From Procambarus clarkii (lineage: Eukaryota; Arthropoda; Malacostraca; Decapoda; Cambaridae), in contig NC_091160.1 of NCBI RefSeq assembly GCF_040958095.1, positions 35,036,977 through 35,100,976 on the forward strand: 64,000 nt of DNA, read 5' to 3'. This document shows, piece after piece, positions 54,601 through 63,600 of the stretch (position 1 is its first letter; each line of letters opens with the position of its first letter). A program made the position numbers and the translations under genes. The notes below the pieces were generated by a model. The model did no database searches and had not been told where the DNA came from. It saw nothing but the letters and a program-made list of their open reading frames with translations.

Positions 54601-57600
54601 CTTTGATAGAAAGTATGTTAAGGTTTGTAGTAGTAAAAGCATTGTTATGATTAAGACCTAAGCTCAAGTGCTGAAACTAGTGAGGAATTGCCCGAAACGC
54701 TTTGCGTAATAGTGGCTTTAGGCATTGTATGTACTAGCTCTATCTATAAATCTATAAATTTTTGTAAAATCTCTTGTATGTATGTACCTTACCTGAATAA
54801 ACATTTATTTATTTATTTATAATTGAACAATGTGTGGGTGGAATGACTCTCTCCTATATTAAAGTTGATTACTATCTAATTGGAAAAGCCTAGCAGGCAG
54901 GACATAAAGGACCTCTCACATACCACAGCCTGTCTGTTCTCATGAAGATATCTGTTATCACACAGATATAGGAGGCAAAGTGTACACATTGCAACCATAA
55001 ACAACACAATATGCACCAAGGCTTCCTGATGGACCTAGCCAAATTTGACTTAGGAAAGAGGAAAAACTTAAGGAATAAATTTAAGAAAATTCAGCATGTT
55101 CTTTCCAATAGAATGCCACGCTGTGCTTTAAAGAATATATAAATACAGACTTCAAAGACTTGATGCATAAATTATGACAAAATTGCCAATGAAATTGTAT
55201 ATAATTGTTTACTTATTTATATATCAGCCTTAATACAGTACTTTTATTTAATGTTTCACAAGGTAAGGTTTTTTTTTGTTAATGATACCGACTACAAAAA
55301 AGAATATGGAATGAAAGCAGGAGACAAAGATCGAGTACCTTGAGATGGTCCGGCGTGTGCGCTCCATCAACGCACGTTTCAGTCTGGCCACCTTCTCGTA
55401 GTGCCTTTTGTTGCACAGCTTTTAGCTGAGCCTGTTTGGCCTGAGGATATGAACATGTATTGATAATTCAATCTATACAACTTTCAGCTCATTCAGGAAA
55501 ATTAGTTAAATAAGAAAATTAGCAAAAAATTATCTGTCATAAACTACAGTTTTCCTTATTCTTACTTTTACCACCACAACTAAAGAAAGTATCTCCCAGC
55601 AAATGAACGTGCGGCAGATGAACAGGAACCCAAATTTCAACAACTTATAGTCTGAAATAACTTTTACAAAACCCAAACAATTCACTGTAAAATAGTATTA
55701 ATATAAGAATACAATTATCTTTGTACACTGAGTTTGAACTTATCAATAGTATGGAAAGTGCAAAATTTCCTTTACATACTAGACATTTAATGCCAACTTC
55801 AATAAGCTTAAAGTGATATCTTCCTAGTGCCTTAATAGTGCCTAGTGCAAGATTTTCGTGCTATATTACAATATATTCCAATTTTTGGCTTGTATGTTTG
55901 TATCACTGCAGCCTTTCTGCAACATCTACAGTACTCTACTTTGACATCTGCAACCAAGTGTTGCAGATAAACGACATTCATCTGTAGACTTCACTGATAA
56001 AACAAGACTAAACATACCCCTAAATTATTAATACAGTACCTGTATATTATTACTAGATATTAATTTATGTATCCAGTATATATATATATATATTGTCAAG
56101 CTAGCATAGTTATCAGGGAGACATCTCCCGTCACGCAGGGTGCAGTCGCACCTCCACAGATCTCCAGTATCATCTATTGATACTGGTAATGGCTCAAAAG
56201 GGCCACCACTTATGGGCTATTCATGCCAGTGCCACCTTTTGGGTGGCTTAATCTTCATCAATCAATCAGTATAGTTATATTAAGCAACCATTACTTTATA
56301 ATGGGATATGAGGCTCCATAACAATGAAGAGCTTCATTAGCATTCATTTTTCCAAAATGTTATTACTATGCAATTACTGTACTGTACTTATACAATATAT
56401 TTATTGATTTGAAGCAATCCAACTGCCTCATAAATCTCCAGCCAGAAGTGAACTTTCCCATTCCACTATGACAGAAAGAGATCACTTATGAGTGCTACTT
56501 TTGTCTCGGCATGATGACTGGACATTTTGTTCTTGATAATACAAATTGTTATAACAATATTACATTATTGTACCTGAGTAGCAGCTGTTATCTGTGATGC
56601 TAGTTGATGATTAAGAAGCCTCTTTCGCTGCAGACGTTGTTGCAACTCCAAGACCCGCTTGTCGATGCGAGAAATTTCATCCCGTCTCGCTGCCAATGTT
56701 TCCCGTTGAGCTGCAACACGTGCCGACGCTTCTCTGTTCACACTGTTACGATACTGTTAAATAAAGACAAAGTTTTATGGATGGCATAAGTAACTGATAA
56801 TGTACAGTGTTGAATAAATTTATATAAAATATTTTAAAACATTTATTCAAAAGACATGCGTCTTAGTGTTATGGAAAATAAAAAGCTGAATTAGTACTGC
56901 TAATTCTTTAACACAAATATTCAGAGTATCGTATTCAAACATGCTTCACAGCTTTTCTCTTTATGGTTATGCTAATTCAAATATTTTTTTTTTTTTTTTT
57001 TTTTTTGAGATATATACTGTACAAGAGTTGTTACATTCTTGTACAGCCACTAGTACGCGTAGCGTTTCGGGCAGGTCCCTGGAATACGATCCCCTGCCGC
57101 GAAGAATCATTTAAAATACAGTACTGTACTTGTATAGCTCTCTAATTCATTATGATATCCCAACAAAATCTAACTAAATATTTGATTTTGTCTAGCCTGA
57201 ATGTTATCTTCAGGTTATCTTGAGATGATTTCGAGGCTTAGTGTCTCTGTGGCCTGGCCCTCAACTAGGCCTCCTTTTTGTTACACATCCCCAGGAAGCA
57301 GCCCGTAGCAGCTGTCTAACTCCCAGGTACCTATTTACTGCTAAGTGAACAGATGCATCAGTGAAAGAAACTCTGCCCATTTGTTTCCGCCTCCACCGGG
57401 GATCGAACTCGGAATCTTAGGACTACAAATCCTGAGCAAAGTCATCTCAGACGTTAGGCCCCATTGAGTTTGACTTTGTTAGTATGTCCAGCCCTCCCCA
57501 AATTATCCTACATCTAAATACAGAAATACATAATGAAAGGAAATATATTTCCTAAAATGGCAGGTCAAAATTGAAGATTAAAATTTATCAAACTAAACCC

Positions 57601-60600
57601 AAAATTAGTAATAATGGGTAGATTTTGGTCAATATATATCCCACCATAGCAGTAATGTTTTACTGCTGTGCTTTTACTGTTACAAAAGCAATAATCTAAT
57701 TTTACTATTACAGTATAATTAAAACACACACACTCACTAAGGTGCCAAAAAGGAAGCTAACGAACCAAAGATGCCACAAAAATATTGGAAAGTTTTCTTT
57801 TGCAAACAGAGTGGTACGCGGTTGGAAAAAATTAAGTGAGAAGATGGTGGAGGCCAAAACCATCAGTAGTTTCAAAGCGTTATATGACAGAGTACTGGGA
57901 AGACGGGATACCATGAGTGTAGCTCTCATCCTGTAATTACACTTAAACACATACACACATGTGTGTATTAATTACACACACATACATATATTTACATACT
58001 CTATCTTACCAATAATTCTCGTCGAAGCTTGTCCAGCTCGTTGTGGTGCTGGTTGTTGGGGTTCAGCGGCGAGCGACCATGTCGAAGTTCCTCCAGCTGG
58101 CGAGTGAGCTCCTCAACCTTGGACACTGCTACTACCAACTCTTTTTCCTTTTCGCTGAACAGATGCCGCATAGCATCCAGGTCAGTTGTGAGGGATGCCG
58201 TGTTGAGTCGAGTAGCTTCCACCTGTCAATATCAAATTTCAGATGTTTATTATAAGTCATACAAGGTAATTTTGGTACTAGTATATCATTTAATTATTTT
58301 CAATAAAGAGCTGGAACAACAGGAATATACAAAGACATGCTATAATGGTAAATACAGTACCATAATATCTGAATATGACAATCAACAAAATACAACTTTT
58401 CTAAATTACATTGTAAGAATGAAACCATAGGAACCAGTTCTGTTTATGATGCCATCATTAATAGCATGTCTACAGTACAGTAGTTGCTGTTTACAGTGCA
58501 AGCAAAACACCAAATATCTAGTCACGTTCAACTATCAGATTGTATTATAGTGTACAATACTGTATGAACACGGTTATTCGAAGTCTGCTGAGCCAAATAT
58601 GTGGGTTATCTGGCCAAAATTGCATCCAGATAATTTTCAGGCAAAACTGTACCATATCTGGACCAAATAGGCATATATATAAAAGCCAGATAGCCAGAGA
58701 CTGGATTACGTAAATTTTCAAGAACTATATGTTTAAAGATGTACTGTACAGGTATCAAACAAAAAATGAACTACAGTACAACAAGGTAGGATGAAGTTTC
58801 TGTTCTAAATGATATTTTTCATTTAGAGTGAGTGAGTGAGTATGTGTATTTACAATTTGTATTTACTATTTGTAACTGCAGAATCGAGCTATTAGCTCTT
58901 GGACCCAGTCTTTCTAACCAATCTCTTTTTCCTCTATTTTATCTACTACATATAATTCTCTTATCACATACACACACACACATCCCCAGGAAGCAGCCCA
59001 TAGTAGTTGTCTAACTCCCAGGTACCTATTTACTGCTAGGTGAACAGGAGCATCAAGGTGAAAGAGACTCTGCCCATTTGTTTCCGCCTCCGCTTGGAAT
59101 CGAACCATCAGGACTATGACCCCCAGGCATTGTCCACTCGCCCGTGAGACCCCCTTGTACTCACCTAATTACTAACCTAATTGTGCTTGCAGGGGTTGAG
59201 CTCTGGCTCTTTGGTCCCGCCTCTCAACTGTCAATCAACTGATGTAACTTGTGTGTTTGTATGTGTGTTTTTGTTCCATCTTCACTATACCACAATCTCA
59301 CCATACTCTACCTCACTATACTACCATAGCCTGGAACTATATCTTACCAAATTACCACAGCTTGGCATTAAACCTCACCATACCATTATAGCTTGCACAA
59401 TGCCTCACAATACAACCATAACCTGGCATTATATCTCACCATACCACCACAGCATGACACTACACTTCACCATATCACGACAGGATGGCACTACACCTCA
59501 CCATACCATCACAGGATGACACTATACCTCACCATACCACCACAGGATGGCACTATACCTCACCATACCACCACACCATGACACTATACCTCACCATACC
59601 ACCACAGGATGGCACTATACCTCACCATACCACCACATCATGGCACTACACCTTACCATACCACCACAGCATGACACTATACTTCACCATACCACCACAG
59701 CCTGGCACTACACCTCACCATACCACCACAGCATGACACTACACCTCACCATACCACCACAGCCTGGCACTACACCTCACCATACCACCACAGCATGACA
59801 CTATACCTCACCATACCACCCCAGCATGACACTATACCTCACCATACCACCACAGCATGACACCACACCTCACCATACCACCACAGCATGACACCACACC
59901 TCACCATACCACCACATCATGACACTATACCTCACCATACCACCACAGCATGACACCACACCTCACTATACCACCACAGCATGACACCACACCTCACCAT
60001 ACCACCACATCATGACACTATACCTCACCATACCACCACAGCATGACACTACACCTCACCATACCACCACAGCATGACACTATACTTCACCATACCACCA
60101 CAGCCTGGCACTACACCTCACCATACCACCACGTCATGACACTATACCTCACCATACCACCACAGCATGGCACTATACCTCACCATACCACCACAGCAAG
60201 GCACTACATCTCACCATACCACCACAGCATGACACCACACCTCACCATACCACCACAGCATGACACCACACCTCAACATACCACCACATCATGACACTAT
60301 ACCTCACCATACCACCACAGCATGACACTACACCTCACCATACCACCCCAGCATGACACTATACCTCACCATACCACCCCAGCATGACACTATACCTCAC
60401 CATACCACCCCAGCATGACACTATACCTCACCATACCACCCCAGCATGACACTATACCTCACCATACCATCACATCATGACACTACACCTCACCATACCA
60501 CCACAGCATGACACTATACCTCACCATACCACCACAGCAATGGCACTACACCTCACCATACCACCACAGGATGACACTACACCTCACCATACCACCACAG

Positions 60601-63600
60601 CATGACACTACACCTCACCATACCACCACAGCAAGGCACTACACCTCACCATATCACCACAGCAAGGCACTACACCTCACCATACCACCACATCATGACA
60701 CTACACCTCACCATACCACCACAGCCTGGCACTACACAACACATGGAGAACACCATAACAAAACACCATTACCTGAGCACCTAACACCATCCAGGCCGTC
60801 CTCTGGCGTGTCCCCCAACGGCTATGAACTGATGTACTAAACTGAAGCTAACCTAAAAGAGGACCCCCTTTACCCCATAAAAAGAAAACGGACCATCACG
60901 TTAATTTTGCGAGCCTCTGTCAGATTTCAGTACATTAGTCTTTGGCGTTAGGGGATTTATAGGTCAAAATGCGATGTACTGTTTCAGGCAGCGGTCTCCA
61001 GGGTTCAGATTACGGGCTATTCATGCCCGTGCCACCTCTTAAGTGGCTTAATCTTGATCCCTTAGCGCGTAGGATCACACCAGCCCCCCCCCTCCCCCCA
61101 TCAACCACCTAAACATTGAAGACTTGTTCATTTTTCCCATCTTTTGAAGTGGGAGGATTAATTCATTAGCGCCTTATTAATCTAATCGCCCACGCTATAT
61201 TTATCTCTGAAATTCTACCCCCAATACTCTGTAAGTTCAATCCTGTCGCCATTACCTCAATCATAGCATTTCTTGGGCGTCCCAAGATTATTCTCATGGC
61301 TTCATTTTGTACCTTCTCCAACTTGTTCAATCTATTTTTATTAACACAAGTAATGACGGGTGCAGCATAATCAATAAGATCTCATAGTATACGAGGAAAT
61401 GTAGATGTTTATCTCTCAGAATGTTTGGCAATATGTTTATTGTTTGTGATGTGTTTATATGTATTAACACGATGTACTGAACGGGGTGAGAATAGCTTGA
61501 GCTACCTCATCCCTTTGTGTGTATTTTACCTCAATAAACTTATTTCAATTTCAATTCATAGTATACAGTCACTACTGGAATGTGAAGTGTTAAATAAGAT
61601 TAATATTTGTGTACTGTAAGGATTTCTGAGCCCCTTGAGGGAGCTTAAATTGACGAGGGAAGAAATAGCCTAAGTCAATCGACTTGAGAATGGTCCAGGA
61701 CAGACCGAAACGTCGTCGTCCCTTTACCTTCTAGTGTGTGGTCTGGTCAGCCTAAGCTACTCTATCATTTTGAGATGTATTTTATTACCTCATTGAGGAG
61801 GCCTGGTCGACGACCGGGCCGCGGGGACGCTAAGCCCCGAAAAACACCTCAAGGTAACCTACTTAATCCCTATAACATGTCAGCTGGTCACACGGGAGAC
61901 ATCTCCCGTCACGCAGGGTGCAGTCGCACCTCCACAGATCTCCAGTATCATCTCTTGATACTGATAAATGGCTCAAAAGGGCCACCACTTACGGGGTATT
62001 CATGCCCAAGCCACCTTTTGGGTGGCTTAATCTTCTCTCTCTCTAATCTTCTCAGCTGGCCAGTATTAGGCTTTGTCACGTGTAAGTCCAGCCGCTGGTG
62101 CCGCCATACCTATCCCATCTATACACGTGTTAAGTACACGTATGCAGGCGATGAGTCACAATAACGTGGCTGACGTATGTTGACCAGACCACACACACTA
62201 GAAGGTGAAGGGACGACGACGTTTCGGTCCGTCCTGGACCATTCTCAAGTCGATTGTGAGACTTCGACTTGAGAATGGTCGTCGTTGTCCCTTCACCTTC
62301 TAAGTGTGTGGTCTGGTCAACATACGTCAGCCACGTTATTGTGACTCATCGCCTGCGTGTCGGGAGTGTGTGTTCAGGGGACTATTGATCCTTAGTCAAT
62401 ACTCACACAGCGGTAAATTTAAATGTCTGAAAACTCGTTATGAAAATACAATAGAGGGAATAATGACTACATCTACAATACATTCCTCCCATGGTGGTGT
62501 TCATTGTTACTTTGGAAGTGCATAAGGGGCATAACTGGCCGACCCCTCACAGTGTTCAAGAGAGAACTGGATAAGCACCTCCAAAGGATACCTGATCAAC
62601 CAAGCTGTGACTCATACGTCAGGCTGCGAGCACCCGCGTCCAACAGCCTGGTTGATCAGTCCGGCAACCAGGAGGCCTGGTCGACGACCGGGCAGCAGGG
62701 ACACTAAGCCCCGGAAGCACCTCTAGGTAACCTCTAGGTAGGCATTACACTCTTGATTGATTGATTGATAAAGATTAAGCCACCCCAAAAGGTGGCACGG
62801 GCATGAATAGCCCGTAAGTGGTGGCCCCTTTTGAGCCATTACCAGTATCAATAGATGATACTGGAGATCTGTGGAGGTGCGACTGCACCCTGCGTGACGG
62901 GAGATGTCTCCCCTTACACTCTTGAAAGACCTGTACCATTTGAACATTAAAATATCATATGCGCTCTCTTGATATACAACAGCCTGCACTGTTAGTTAAT
63001 TCCCAACTACTGAAGTGAGAGGATTAATTCATTAGCTCATTAATCTCATTAATCGCCGGAACTACATTTATCTGAATTTCTCCCCCCTCCCCCCCCCCCC
63101 CCTAATACTCTGTAAGTTCAATACACAGATTTGTTCATCTGTAAGTTCAATTCCATCCTCAGGAAATGTATATGTTTATCTCTCAGAATGTTCGGTAATA
63201 TGTTTATTGTTTGTGATGTGTGTCTATGTATGTATTAACACGATGTACTGAACGGGGTGAGAATAGCTTGAGCTACCTCATCCCTTTGTGTGTATTTTAC
63301 CTCAATAAACTTATTTCAATTTCAATTTCAATTCCATCCTCGTTGTCTCAGAGCATTTCTTAGGCCTCCTAAGATTACCCTCAAGGTTTCATTGTGTTTG
63401 GTTTGCCTTTATCAAACCAAGATATGACAGGTGCAGCATAATCAATAAGTAATCACAGTATACCAGGTGATTACTATTGGAAAGTGAAATGTAAAATAAG
63501 ATTAATATCTGTGTTCTGTATGGATTTGTGAGTCCCTTGAGGGACTTGAAATTGACGAGGGTAGAAATAGCCTAAGATACTCTAAGCCTTTTGAGATGTT

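Larger units (their letters stand above)
56754..58009. other. ASPP intron b/c
   Basis: A reversed family A tail at about 57001-57115 (TACGCGTAGCGTTTCGGGCA), SINE B minus copy at 57213-57437, LINE relic at 57742-57936. Confidence 0.6.

Noticed and set aside
59393-60840. His/Thr/Pro-rich frames in the 31-bp array
   Set aside because: They are products of the tandem repeat; frames shift at each unit and no gene signals are present.
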